From Salvelinus alpinus (taxonomy: Eukaryota; Chordata; Actinopteri; Salmoniformes; Salmonidae): 64,000 nucleotides of DNA. The notes beneath the pieces were generated by a model. The model saw nothing but the letters and a program-made list of their open reading frames with translations. It was not told where the DNA came from and did not search any database. Positions 1-11,659 of the stretch are shown piece after piece. The position numbers and the translations under genes were made by a program. Numbering within the stretch: the stretch's first letter is position 1; the number at the start of each line of letters is the position of its first letter. The stretch is taken from NCBI RefSeq assembly GCF_045679555.1, contig NC_092120.1:5472574-5536573 (forward strand), written 5' to 3'.

Positions 1-634
1 GGGGTGAGAGTAGTGAGAGTAGTGAGGGGGGTGAGAGTAGTGAGAGTAGTGAGAGTAGTGAGAGTAGTGAGAGTAGTTATAGCAGTGATAGTAGTGAGAG
101 TAGTGATAGTAGTGAGAGTAGTGAGAGTAGTGATAGTAGTGGGAGTAGTGAGAGTAGTGAGAGTAGTGATAGTAGTGATAGTAGTGAGTGTAGTGATAGT
201 AGTGAGAATAGTGATAGTAGTGAGAGTAGTGAGAGTAGTGAGAGTAGTGATAGTAGTGAGAGTAGTGAGAGTAGTTAGAGTGGTTATAGCAGTGATAGTA
301 GTGAGAGTAGTGAGAGTAGTGATAGTAGTGAGAGTAGTTAGAGTGGTGATAGTAGTGATAGTAGTGAGAGTGGTTAGAGTGGCGATAGTAGTGATAGTAG
401 TGAGAGTAGTTAGAGTGGTGATAGTAGTGATAGTAGTGAGAGTAGTTAGAGTGGTTATAGCAGTGATAGTAGTGAGAGTAGTGGTAGTAGTGATAGTATT
501 GATAGTAGTGAGAATAGTGATAGTAGTGAGAGTAGTTAGAGTGGTTATAGCAGTGATAGTAGTGAGAGTAGTGGTAGTAGTGATAGTAGTGATAGTAGTG
601 AGAATAGTGATAGTAGTGAGAGTAGTGAGAGTGG
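1..634. repeat. 9-bp minisatellite with 90-bp higher-order period
   Basis: The stretch is built of GTGAGAGTA / GTGATAGTA nine-base units with variants GTTAGAGTG and GTTATAGCA. The block starting with GTTAGAGTGGTTATAGCAG at about 445 recurs at about 535, giving a 90-bp (ten-unit) higher-order period. Because the unit is a multiple of three and has no stop in one frame, a Val/Arg/Ile-rich ORF runs through it; this is a by-product of the repeat and not a gene. The array is cut by the left window edge. Confidence 0.95.
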
Positions 635-1467
635 GGAACCCAGACAGGGGTCCATTAAACTCTATGTCCACTCTCTCAGGTATGTCTGAGAAAAATACAG
701 TTTACAACCTACATGATCTAGTACATAATACAAATATAATAAACCATATACAAATATTTGAGGGTATGAATAAAAAAACCTGAGGGAACCGATTAGCTTG
801 GCTGTTTTTTTTCTCTCCACCATGACCCCTTAGGGGCCCCGTAAAATTCATACTATATAATATGTACATACAGCATGTGTCCATCCTATCGACAAGGGGG
901 ACGCACTGTAAAAATAGCACTTTTTATTGGTTCTACTGATGTGCTTTGTGTCTACCTCTGATCAGTGGCGTGTATTCATGGTGTCAAGGGAAACCAGGCT
1001 ATAAAATAATTTACCTTTCGTTTCTGTCATTGACAGAAAAAAACGTGAATAGTTACTACTGATTGTGTTGTCCTCCAGGGCAGGCTAGCTAAAATTGTTC
1101 CCTTCCTAAATTAGCCATGGACAGAGATAATGATTTGGACTTACTTAGTTCTCCGTACAGGCCAATAATTATAACAGCGATTCTGATCCGACCATAAATG
1201 TATACATTGTGCCTCTGGCCTGAGAGGATTGAAGTTCAGTATGTACCTAGATGTAGTAAGCTAATGTTAAATAGCTGGCTAATAGTTGCCTATGAAAGGA
1301 AGTTAGACTAGTGAGCAAGCATTTTAGCCAGGTAGCCTAGGTAAACAAAAGCTCATAGCGTGTATTGTATGGAAGAGTCATAGACCTTTTCACCAACATG
1401 AAAGAGAGGAGGATGGCATTGAAGTTTCTCTACAAGTAGCGTGAGCCAACATGTTTTTTCTACTTAC
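635..1467. other. Intergenic sequence, nothing recognised
   Basis: AT-rich unique-looking sequence. No ORF with family resemblance, no TIRs and no tandem structure were seen. Confidence 0.5.
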
Positions 1468-1476
1468 GCACACACA

Positions 1477-1536
<60 letters not shown>
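1468..1536. repeat. (CA)n microsatellite
   Basis: About 69 bp of CA dinucleotides, with one CTCA interruption near the left end. Confidence 0.95.
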
Positions 1537-1538
<2 letters not shown>

Positions 1539-3103
1539 AATCAGTACCATGGACAGCCACATGATATTTAGCTTACGTTGATTGGACTAAATTGTTTTGG
1601 TATTTTTTAGTTGTCACTGTATTAGCATAGGTGATTTGATGATGTTGAAATTATGAAGTTGAAATGGTGCTGGAATAGTGGAGGCAGCTCCTGTTTTCTT
1701 TGCAACTTGCGGTAACTCTCCAGTGTTCTAAATCAATAGTTGTTTAGTAGTAACTTGCTTGACCATGCTGTAGGTCGTGTAACTGTTTGTTACATGAAAT
1801 TTGCTTTGTGGACTTCACCGAACACTTACTCTCAGGTTTTGTCATGAAACAAAGGTGTGGTTGAATTTATTCTGCCGCTGTGTATTCTTATTGTCTGAAC
1901 TAACAGGTTATAGACCAAAAAAGGCAATTATCACAACATGTAGGTTGTAATATGTCTTTTTTCTCCTGGCTTGGCTTCCCCAGTGATCTAACCCACACAC
2001 CACTACTACTGTAGCTCCGATGTAAAAGAAAGTTGACTACCGGATGGAGCCAATGACCCGTTTATTCAACAGAGAAGACTCTGCGTGTCCTAGAACTTTA
2101 TATTAAAACGATGGGAAATGAATAAAAAATCATGTCAACATTTTATCAATAATTACAAGTAAATCTAATCCCTGAAATTCGGGCACTGTAGTCTTAAGAG
2201 TATAAATTATAACTACAGTTCTCTGTTTTGTGTTTTTATCCATTCCATATGGACCCTTTAAGAATGTTCACTTGTTCTCATATACACAACTACACAATTA
2301 CAACGTCTAGAAAGTGCTGAAGGGAGGAGCAAAACAGTTCTGCCAAACAGTTCAGTTTAGCCTGTGTAGGGAGGTAATGGATTGATCTGGGATGTGATCG
2401 GTTCACATGCAGCTACGGAAGGCTACACTTCATAGAGGAGTCTCTCTGGGGAATGTCAGTTAAATGACTGCATTTTAATGAGTTATCCCTCTACCCACCA
2501 CCGCTTTATATCTTGCCATAGGAAAGAGTGTATCCTGGCAACCACAAAGACTCCATAAAGGTCATGCCTGACACAAAGGAGTGAATCACTCACATAAATT
2601 GTACTGTCAATATCACTGCAGAGATACTGTCAGATTAGGAGCCACCTTGCATTATAAATGCTATAAAGCATCCTGTAGCTATCAGCTGACACTTCCCCCT
2701 GGTGTATAACAAAACAAAAATCATTAAAGTATAATGTTTTGAAAGTTCTTCTGTTACTACAACAACAAAATGCTTAAAAACATTTAATTTTGAACATGAA
2801 ACATTGAAAGTAAACTACACACGATAGAATTCCCTTCGTTATATGGAGCCCAGCCAATATGGCCGACCGGTGAATTCAAAGCCTCTCATTTGCCAATACA
2901 TAGCATCAGCAATCCAGGGTTTATATACATCATTGTTCCCAACTCCAACCCCCATCATCACACCTGTTTACAGTGCATTTCAGCATCTGATCTCAGACCA
3001 GTCTCAATCCCAACCACCGACCAACAAACCTGTTTACAACACCCCACCAGCATCCATCCAGCAGGATGACCAGAGAGCACAGACCATTACATGGTACTGT
3101 ACC
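1537..3103. other. Intergenic sequence, nothing recognised
   Basis: No coding or repeat structure that I can support. A 103-residue ORF at 2843-3154 has no recognisable domain and runs into the foldback element to its right. Confidence 0.45.
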
Positions 3104-3216
3104 TACCAGGGTTGGTGTCAATTCCATCTCAACTCAGTCAATTTGGGAAGTTAACTGAGGAGGAGTTTCAGTTTACTTCCTGAATTTACTAGATTGAATC
3201 AACCCCAACCCTGGTA
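3104..3216. mobile_element. Small foldback MITE-like element
   Basis: TACCAGGGTTGG at 3104-3115 is answered by CCAACCCTGGTA at 3205-3216. Homology between the arms continues inward (AAGTTAACTGA against its complement near TCAGTTTACTT). Imperfect palindromic elements of about 110 bp are a usual MITE shape. No superfamily or clear TSD could be assigned. Confidence 0.55.
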
Positions 3217-5603
3217 CCTAGCCCATTGGGTAGACTGGGTGTACAGTGCTGTACTGTACTGTACTGTCCTAGTTCAAACAGGGTGTGGGGAGCACACAGA
3301 ACAGTGGTCAGTGCAGGCAAATTGTCAGTGTTCAGCGGTGGTCAGCGGTGGTCATTCTGTGGTCAGTGCTGTAGTCAGTGCTGTGCAGTCTGTGTTCAGA
3401 AGTGCTAAATATCATTCAGATTTGAATAGCTCTAAATCTGACCTCGGGGTGAATATTCATCGAAAAGGTTCTCTCTCACATTGAGACATTTAAACTAAGG
3501 CTAAGGCAGTCAGTTCATCTCCACAAAAAGTATTATCATAATAGAAAAGTCATTTTCTGTATTCATTGTTAACAAATAAAATTGCAGATTATTTTTTAAC
3601 GTCTAAGTTAATTCTCTACAACAAATAATGGCTTTTGTGAACATCGCCAACAATTTTATAGCATTTTTCATTCTGGTGAAGTTCATTTGAATTCTAATTG
3701 AGTGATAGTTTTTGCTGCCCAATTCATAGTGAAACAAGGAGAGTGTGGCAAATAATTGCAATGAATAAATTCTTCCCTTTTAATTGAAGGAAGGAGACGT
3801 TTAAATTAATACTTCAGAGAGATGACCGTGGTACAAATCTCAAGTTCTCTTACAAATATAAAGCACTGATCTTCTCTGGCTCTTTGAAAAACATCTGACA
3901 AAGTGCTCAACATAGACTTAAAGGGATAGCGCAGAGTAATAAACAGATATTGAAATAAGTAATTTTGCTTTAAAAGATAGTCTGTGAAATAAGTACACCA
4001 CTTTCATCTCAATTAATTTCCTCCTTGTTGCCAACGAATTGGAACTGTGCTTATAACACGTTTATGTAAACTTTATTACCTCTACATTTCTTTTCCATTT
4101 TCCTCATTTATGAGGAAAATGTCTGACGTTATATAAAATAAAATTTACATGTTTTTCCCACCTCTTTTCTTTTCTTGAAAAGCTGTGTTTGCACACCTAC
4201 ATCTCTCTCACACACATATATACTGTACATGTTCCACAGTTCCCTCATCCCAGACACCTGAGGTCCATCCTCAGACTGTACCTGTCTTGTTTAACAATGT
4301 TTTGTCTATCTGTCTAGACACTGTGCTCTTCCATGGCTATAAAATCCTCCCCAGGACATGAATGGTGAACAGTGGTGGTCTTTCTCTAGCTTTTTAGGGA
4401 GCCTTTGTTCGCTGTGGCACATCTGAAATCTCGATAGGTTGTCTCTGTCATGCTGAACCCTATGGATTAGTCAGAAACCCCTGCCGTTCACATAAAAGAG
4501 ACTCTTCCTTCCCGCCAGAATCTATAAAGGCCGCGGCTGTGACACCACAAATGATGTGGCCAGATTGATGTTATTTCTTCTTTATCTTCTTTACCACAGA
4601 ATAACAAGGTCAGCCCTCAGTAAAAAGGAAGGATTTGATTTACAGTCGGATGATACAACCCTTTTAGCTCCCTCAGTGGCTAGAGTTAAGTCGACATGCT
4701 ACTAACAAAAATAAGGTCACACATGAGAGAGAGACAGACATTTTTCACAGACAGATTTAATCGGTAAAGCAATTCAACCAATTTTTACATGAACTTCGGA
4801 TGGTTAAACAAAACTTTGCAATTATACTTTACTCTAATAATTCGCTCTCATTTGAACAGAAATTGTGAGTTTTACACAGCATTTTAATTGATTGCAATTT
4901 TGCAATAGCTACCAGAAAGGTACCAGAAAACAAATCCATCAATCCACTCAGATATTGCTTATCAGACCAGCTTGTACACACAAACACAACATTTACTCAC
5001 GCCAGTAAAGCTTTGTCTTACAGTAACAAATGTCACGTGAACTTTAACGTGACTTATCGTAGGTTATTCACCTTGTATTGGAGTGTGAGGCCATAGTGTT
5101 ATAGATCGATGTGGTTTTCTCCAGGCAGCAAAATAAATGCTGTTTGTCAACACCCCATGTGCTTAACCTTTGTAGAACCAGCTCTGCATTTCTTCCCGTT
5201 AGTTGTATATCACCTGACCTTTAAGAGAAATCCGTTGTTACACTTTTATATTTTCTTTACATCCATTATGACATTTACAGGAAATGACATTCTACGACAG
5301 GGATCCAGACAGACATTAGAAAATTCTCAGACCGCTTTTTTGACTCAAGCTAAACTTTAGAGATTTTGCTTGGAGCTAACATGCACGCTAAGAATACATT
5401 TCATTCAACCGCTGAAAACCCCCACTTGCTGGCCAATAGATTTTCTTGTGGAGTTTTCATTACATAGGCTTTTCAGTAGGCCGCTAGCGGAACTTGTGTC
5501 CTAGAAAGGTTAAGCCATATCTTTAAATACGGTGTACATTTTAGTTAGCATTTTGTCGACAGACTCACTAGAATATATCAAGAGCCATCTAAATACATGC
5601 ATA
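3217..5603. other. Intergenic sequence, nothing recognised
   Basis: AT-rich sequence. It holds a short local repeat of GTGGTCAG(T/C) near 3300-3390. No gene, TIR or LTR structure was seen. Confidence 0.45.
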
Positions 5604-5965
5604 TGTCACGATCGTTGAAAAGAGTAGACCAAGGCGCAGCGTGCTTAGAGTTCCACATCATTTTAATGAACTGAAACTCACTGAACAAAAACAACAACCA
5701 ACCAACCAACCAACCAAACAAAACGTGAAGCTATACAACTAGCGCTGACAGGCAACTAAACATAGACAAGATCCCACAAACACAAATGAGGAAATGGCTA
5801 CCTAAATATGATCCCCAATCAGAGACAATGATAAACAGCTGCCTCTGATTGGGAACCATATCAGGCCACCATAGAAATACAAAAACACCTAGATGACCAC
5901 CCAAGTCACTATCACGCCCCAACCAACACAGAGAAAAAACAGCTTAATATGGTCAGGGCGTGACA
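5604..5965 (-). mobile_element. Solo LTR, family A (TGTCACGCCCTG type)
   Basis: The stretch begins TGTCACGATCG and ends GGGCGTGACA. Read on the minus strand it starts TGTCACGCCCTGACC and ends CGTGACA, the same ends as the longer plus-strand copy at 39,873-40,361. TG...CA termini and flanking pentamers GCATA (5599-5603) and GCAAA (5966-5970), a 4/5 match, fit a solo LTR left by recombination. No internal coding region flanks it. Confidence 0.75.
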
Positions 5966-6011
5966 GCAAATTCATCTAAATTTCAGTCCCTCCCCCCCAA
6001 AAATACACATA

Positions 6012-6014
<3 letters not shown>

Positions 6015-6050
<36 letters not shown>
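6015..6050. repeat. (TA)n microsatellite
   Basis: About 36 bp of alternating TA. Confidence 0.9.
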
Positions 6051-6051
<1 letters not shown>

Positions 6052-6495
6052 TCTGATTTTGTAGATTATTTAGGTTTAGGAAAGTATTTATGAATAATAA
6101 AATAACAGGTTTGAAGAGCCTTTTTGTTGGTTTGATTAATTCTGAAAACTGACCCATTCAGTTCTTCAACCCATGATAATGTTGGAAGGTTAGTGTACAT
6201 ATAATTATAATAGGGATAATAGTGTACAATAGTAGGCTATACTCTTGCCTATTGCCTGCACTAACCAAGGAACTGTGTGATGACACAGCCAAGTATTGCA
6301 ACATGCATCGGGTTCAAACTCTAATGCTTGGTCTCCACTCCACTCCATAACAATTTAATTAGCCTTCATGTCTTTTTTTATTTTTTTAATCAACTGTTAC
6401 TAATGATCCTCAGCAACAACCACACGGCCGTGATGACGTTTACAGAGGAAGCACATGAAGGTAAATAAAACAATGTAATTAAATGGAATAATATC

Positions 6496-6539
6496 CAATT
6501 GCCAATTTACTGTTAGAACTAACAGTAAATTGGCAGTTG
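6496..6539. repeat. Near-perfect 21-bp-arm hairpin
   Basis: CAATTGCCAATTTACTGTTAG (left arm, 6496-6516) is followed by an AA spacer and by its complement with one mismatch (519-539 of this kilobase). No TSD or element context was identified. Confidence 0.8.
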
Positions 6540-7937
6540 AATACGTGTGGTTATTAGGCCTGATAGTGGCTAATATTTAACATGATAGACATAGGAAACA
6601 GAGAAAGTCAGGGTAGCCTTTAATTAATACATTCCAGAGTGCTCATCCCTGTAAGGCCGTAAAATGTATATTCTGCATAATGGCACAGCATTTCATAAAC
6701 TTTTCAGTGGGAAAGTTGATATGTTGGTATGCTTCAGTATGACTGATTTTAAATTTGTCTCCAGTGATTATAAGTGTAATTTATATTTACAATTCCCTTA
6801 TCCAAATGGATTACTCCTTTACCTAGTGCATGGAGAATAGTGTTATTTCTATATATATAGAAAAAGTAGATGCTTTTTCCACATGGAACCGGTAGGTTCG
6901 CTAGACCTTATTCTAGGTTTCCTCGTGCGTAAAGGTGGTGGTTATTAGTGAATTAAGTCAAGGTCAGAATAAGGTGTATCTGTAGACACACCTACATTTA
7001 TTTCATCTCCACCCCAAACAAATAGCGGGTGAGTAGCATGCTATTCTCATGCTTACATTCAAGGTCAGAATATGCATAGAGAGAAGAGTGCGTTACAATG
7101 GAATTACGTAAAATTTACGCTCGCTTAGCTCGGGTTGGAATTCACCCTCTTGGTGAATAAAGTATTTCTGATTTCATGATAATTCAGCTCAAATGCTAAA
7201 AAGTGTCTAGGAGGTTGTGTTCTCGTTTCCACAACAGGCCTACAACACTGTAGCCTACTGTATGGGCCAGATTTTGGTTCTTCTTCTTACACAATATTGC
7301 ACCTTAACACTGGTTTGAGTGCTGCAGCTGCAGTATAGGATGGCTGCCATAGCCATAGCACAGCCAGTGCTACTGTACAATAATGTGCTCATTATGTTTG
7401 TGCTCATGTAACATGACAGGATTATATTTTCCTCTGCCCTTTATTGCATCGGGAAGAATAATTTAATTCCGACTGGGACTCATGCAAACACACTTAGTTA
7501 AATTAGCTCACCCACATTTTATGATAGTGGAGCAATCCTGTTAGGAATTCATCCATGTGCTCCTGTTCTTCTGCTGGATTCATTTTAGATTACTTGCTCT
7601 GATAGTCACTAGGTGACAATGCAGCAGCCAACGGGTAGAAAAATAATTATTCATATACATAAAAGAGGGACAAAATAAAGTGTTCCCAGATAGGTGGATT
7701 AGCGGGAGAGTATAAGAGAGAGGGTTGATTCTTTACAGAAGGCCTAGTCACACGTGCACAGACGGAGCCCTGCACTCAGAGAATTGACTTGGCACAAAAT
7801 ACATTTGATGCAGAAATTAGTTAAGAATGTTTAAACTCTGGCAAGCCATGGAATTAATGAAGTGATGTTCATAGAGAGTAATGGGCATAGACAGAATTTA
7901 TGTGAGGGAAATTAGCTGGTTTCTGGGGGTCGTTAGC
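6540..7937. other. Intergenic sequence, nothing recognised
   Basis: AT-rich, no supported feature. Confidence 0.45.
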
Positions 7938-8700
7938 AGTGGTGTAGTGGAGGGTGTACGCAGGTATATGCCTTACTAGCTCTGACTTTGCAGATAGGTA
8001 CTTTATTGAAAAACATTTTCCGTACTATGACTGTGATATGTGGTAGTCCCACCTAGCTATTTTTTGATGAATGCACTAACTGTAAATCGCTCTGGATAAG
8101 AGTGTCTGCTAAATTAGTAAAATGTCAAATGTATACCCACTTATTTTTCAGTGGGCATTGCGTATACTCACTTCTATTTCTGCCAAAAAATGCATTTTGA
8201 TAAAAAAATAAGTTTACATTCAAATGGAAAATGGTTTCATTTCAAGTTAATGTGTACTGTTAGCTAGCTAATGTTAGCTGGCTGGCTCGCTAGCTAACGT
8301 TATGTGTATGATCTTATTATTCGTATCTCTAGTTATAGTCTAAGGTTAGCTAGTTAACATTGAACATGGTTGGCTAGCTACCTGCAGATTCTTGCAGGGT
8401 AGTAACGTAATGCTTTGGGATTATGGTTCATTGTTTAGTTAGCTAGCTACATGTCTTAACAAAAGACTCCACTTTGCAAGTATCCATTTATATAGAATTT
8501 CACTGCAACAACTGTTGATAGACATACTAGATGGTAATTTCGCTCTGGCTACCTACTCCGACAATCTGCAGCACAGTTGTAGTCACCAACACTCTGGATA
8601 ACATAACAGCCTAACCAGCTCTGCTAGGGAGAGTAATGTTCAGGGAGCTGTTCTCTCAATTGTGTCTGGAAGTAGCTAGCAAGTTAGCTTGGATGCTTAA
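7938..8700. repeat. Probable dispersed salmonid repeat with many GCTAGC/GTTAGC motifs
   Basis: The GTTAGCTAGCTAA-type motif recurs at 8260-8460 and the text resembles a dispersed salmonid repeat that I recall but cannot name. No termini were found. The call is tentative. Confidence 0.3.
8066..8133 (+). repeat. 3' tail fragment of a HpaI-type SINE
   Basis: GAATGCACTAACTGTAAATCGCTCTGGATAAGAG...GTCTGCTAAAT resembles the 3' part of salmonid HpaI-type SINEs. The tail of the SINE at 59,046-59,211 shares CTCTGGATAAG and GTCTGCTAAATGA. The tRNA-like head is missing here. Confidence 0.6.
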
Positions 8701-8722
8701 CTGCTTAAAAAAAATATATATA

Positions 8723-10436
8723 CGGTTGAAGTCGGAATTTTACATACACTTAGGTTGGAGTCATTAAAACTCGTTTTTCAACCACTCCACAAAATTCTTG
8801 TTAATTAACTTCTTATGGATGGGGGCAGTATTCGGAAGTTTGGATGAATGAGGTGCCAAATATAAACTGCCTGTTACTCAGGCCCAGAAGCTAGGATAAG
8901 CATATCATTTAGAAAACACTCTAAAGATTCAAAAACTGTTAAAATAATGTCTGTGAGTATAACAGAACTGATATAGCAGGCAAAAACCCGAGGAGAATCC
9001 AGCCGGGAATTTTTTCGGGGGGCTCACCACTCATTATAATGGCTGTCTATGGGATTATAAAATGAATACTTCCCAGATTGCAGTTCCTAGGGCTTCCAGT
9101 AGATGTCAACAGTCTTTAGGAAGAGTTTCAGGCTTGTTTTTTGAAAAATGAGCTAGAATTTGTAGTTTTTCTAAGTGGCTCCCATTTTGGCTGTAGTGTT
9201 TGTAGCGAGCTCCGGTGAGGGCGCGCACTTCGTTATTTATCTCCGGTAATGAACATACTATTCTCCGTCTTAATTGTTTTGGTTTATTTACATATTAGGG
9301 TACCTGAGGATTGATTAGAAACGTTGTTTGACTTGTTTGGACGAAGTTTATTGGTAACTTTCGGGACATATTTGTATGCATTTTGAACGAGGGAAACCGG
9401 TGGATTACTGAGTCAAACACACCAACTAAACTGACTTTTTGGGGATATAAAGAAGGACTTTATCGAACAAAATGACCATTTGTTATGTAGCTGGGACCCT
9501 TGTGATTGCAATCAGAGGAAGATCTTCAAAGGTAAGTGTAGTAACCTGGTATATTTATGTTTACCAATAGATGGCAGTATTGACTCAAGGCGGGGGTTTG
9601 CTTCCCGCTATCCGTAGCTATTTCCTATGTCTGCCTATATAACTATGATTAAGAAAGCTTCAGGTAGCTTAAGCCAGGTGCATTAGAGAATGTAATTCTA
9701 AGTTACAATGAAATACTAAACCGTACTTAAGTCTCATGAGTCGTAACTCTAAGAAGCCTTTAAGGATACTACAGTAAGTGATTTATTTTATAGCTATTTC
9801 TGACTTTTGTGACTTCTTGGTTGGAAAATTTATGTAATGCTTTTGTGTGCTGGGCGCTGTCCTTAGATAATTAATGGTGTGCTTTCCCCGTAAATACTTT
9901 TTGAAATCTGACAAAACGGCTGGATTAACAAGAAGTTAAGCTTTTAAACGATGTATAACACTTGTATTTTCATGAATGTTGAATATTATGAATTTTGTAT
10001 TTCACGTTGTCGAGGCCGGGCGCTAGCGGCACGCTTATCCCAAAGAGGTTTTAACAAACTATAGTTTTGGCAAGTCGGTTAGGACATCTACTTTGTGCAT
10101 GACACAAGTAATTTTTCTAGCAATTGTTTACAGACAGATGATTTCACTTATAATTCACTGTATCACAATTCCAGTGGGTCAGAAGTTTACATACACTAAA
10201 TTGACTGTGCATTTAAACAGCTTGGAAAATTCCAGAAAATGATGTCATGGCTTTAGAAGCTTCTGATAGGCTAATTGACATAATTTGAGTCAATTGGAGG
10301 TGTACCTGTGGATGTATTTCAAAGCCTACCTTGAATTTTTACAGGGAATGTTTACAAGGATTAAATGTCAGGAATTATGAAAAACTGAGTTTAAATGTGT
10401 TTGGCTAAGGTGTATGTAAACTTTCGATTTCAACTG
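8723..10436. mobile_element. Internally deleted Tc1-like element (TIR CAGTTGAAGTCGG family), split by an insertion
   Basis: It starts CGGTTGAAGTCGG after TA (8721-8722) and ends CGATTTCAACTG before TA (10,437-10,438), so TIRs and a TA TSD are visible. Compared with the fuller copies at 30,236 and 36,470, the sequence jumps near 10,335 from the transposase 5' region (CCTACCTTGAA) to the opposite end (GGGAATGTTTAC), so almost all of the transposase is gone. A TTAA-flanked element (8805-10,050) interrupts it. Non-autonomous and inactive. Confidence 0.9.
8805..10050. mobile_element. TTAA-flanked, piggyBac-like non-autonomous element, copy 1
   Basis: About 1.25 kb inserted inside the Tc1-like element. 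TTAA lies at 8801-8804 and 10,051-10,054; removal of the insert rejoins Tc1 sequence also present near 31,755-31,765. Ends are ACTTCTTATGG and CCAAAGAGGTT, imperfect inverted repeats. The left side carries GGGGCAGTATT and the body has AACACTCTAAAG...TCTGTGAGTATAACAGAAC, shared with copy 2 at 12,266. No transposase ORF. TTAA target choice is typical of piggyBac; the superfamily call is an inference. Confidence 0.75.
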
Positions 10437-10439
10437 TAT

Positions 10440-10816
10440 TGTAATGGGTGCGTGCTGGTGGCAGGGAAGTCAGTCCCAGGAGAGTGAACTTGGTATTAAC
10501 TCTGAAAACCAATATATACAAAAATAATATAAAAGGGTACAAAACCCGTCGCACCAGAACATGACACCAGAACATGACACCAGAACATGACTTGCACATA
10601 ACATACAACAAACAATCACTGACAAAGACATGGGGGGGAACAGAGGGTTAAATACACAACATGTAATTGATGGGATTGAAACCAGGTGTGCTGGAAGACA
10701 AGACAAACCCAAAGGAAAATGAAAAGAGGATCAGCGATGGCTAGAAGGTCGGTGACGTCGACCTCCGAACGCCGCCCGAACAAGGAGAGGGACCAACTTC
10801 GGCGGAAGTCGTGACA
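10440..10816 (-). mobile_element. Solo LTR, family B (TGTCACGACTTCC type), inserted at a Tc1 terminus
   Basis: The minus strand reads TGTCACGACTTCCGCCGAAG and ends CATTACA; the same family is on the plus strand at 23,953. The pentamer TGTAT flanks both sides (10,435-10,439 and 10,817-10,821), a perfect 5-bp TSD as made by Ty3/gypsy-type integrases. The left TSD overlaps the last bases of the Tc1-like element and its TA duplication, so this insertion is younger than the Tc1. Confidence 0.88.
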
Positions 10817-10821
10817 TGTAT

Positions 10822-11274
10822 ATATTATTATTCTTTTGAACAAAACAGAAATATACAAACAAGAGTACATAAACCTAACAGACAGGGGTATTACATATCG
10901 AGATACATTGTCAAAAAGTTTGATGGTACGTATTGATTTTTTGTTTTTACATTTACTGATAATTTCAAAATTGTATTTCAATTCTGTCTTAAACAATGTG
11001 AAGAGGGGTTTGTTCTCCACCCACATAATTTTATGGATCTGCCATGAAAAATAAACAAATTAACAATGAAAGATAAATCAGGTCCATATAATTGGAACAC
11101 AAAATTAACATTAACAGTAGTTTCTTTTAAAATAAAATTGTCTAACTCACTCCAAATTCTTCTGACGTAAGAACAGTCCCAAAATAAAGAGTCTCTGGGT
11201 CACAACCACAAAATACAAATTTCTTATCAATAGCTACAGTATTTTGAATCTGTGAAAAATAAAGGTCTTTACAG
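10822..11274 (-). pseudogene. LINE-1-like ORF2 C-terminal relic
   Basis: On the minus strand, near 11,210-11,100, one frame reads FVFCGCDPETL and a neighbouring frame continues DCSYVRRIWSELDNFIL. This resembles the zinc-binding and post-RT C-terminal pattern of L1/Tx1-like ORF2 proteins (CxxCxxxxET..HLF..C..RxxW). The frame shifts between the two parts and no RT core is present. It lies between a solo LTR and the gypsy LTR. Family assignment is from motif memory only. Confidence 0.45.
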
Positions 11275-11650
11275 TGTCACACCCTGATCTGTTTCACCTG
11301 TGTTGTACTTGTCTCCACCCCCCTCCAGGTGTTGCTCATTTTCCACATTATCCCCTGTGCATTTATACCTGTGTTTTCATTTTGTCTGTGTCCAGTTCGT
11401 CTTGTCTCGTCAAGCCTACCAGCGTGTTTTCCCGTTCTCCTGTTTCTCTTTAGCCATTGTTTTCTAGTTTTCCCGATTTTGACCACTCTGCTTGCCCTGA
11501 CCCTGAGCCTGCCTGCCGTTCTGTACCTGTCTCACACTGCCCTGGATTACTGACCTCTGCCTGCCCTTGACCTGTTGTCTGCCTGCCCCGTTTTGTTAAT
11601 AAACATCTGTGATTCGAACTGTCTCCATCTCTGTCTTATCCTGAGGTCTG
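11275..11650 (+). repeat. 5' LTR of the gypsy element
   Basis: It begins TGTCACACCCTGATCTG and contains a run rich in CCTGCCTG and an AATAAA-type signal at about 11,598 (TTAATAAACATC). The right boundary is approximate because no 3' LTR remains for comparison; the gag start region follows within about 30 bp. Confidence 0.75.
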
Positions 11651-11659
11651 ATAGTACGA

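Noticed and set aside
4..783. 259-codon Val/Arg/Ile-rich ORF
   Set aside because: It is the 9-bp minisatellite read in one frame; the non-repeat tail has no recognised domain.
2843..3154. 103-codon ORF as an exon
   Set aside because: It overlaps a foldback MITE and shows no family resemblance.
10616..11026. 136-codon minus ORF as a membrane protein
   Set aside because: It crosses the boundary between a solo LTR and a LINE-like relic, so it is a chimera of repeats.
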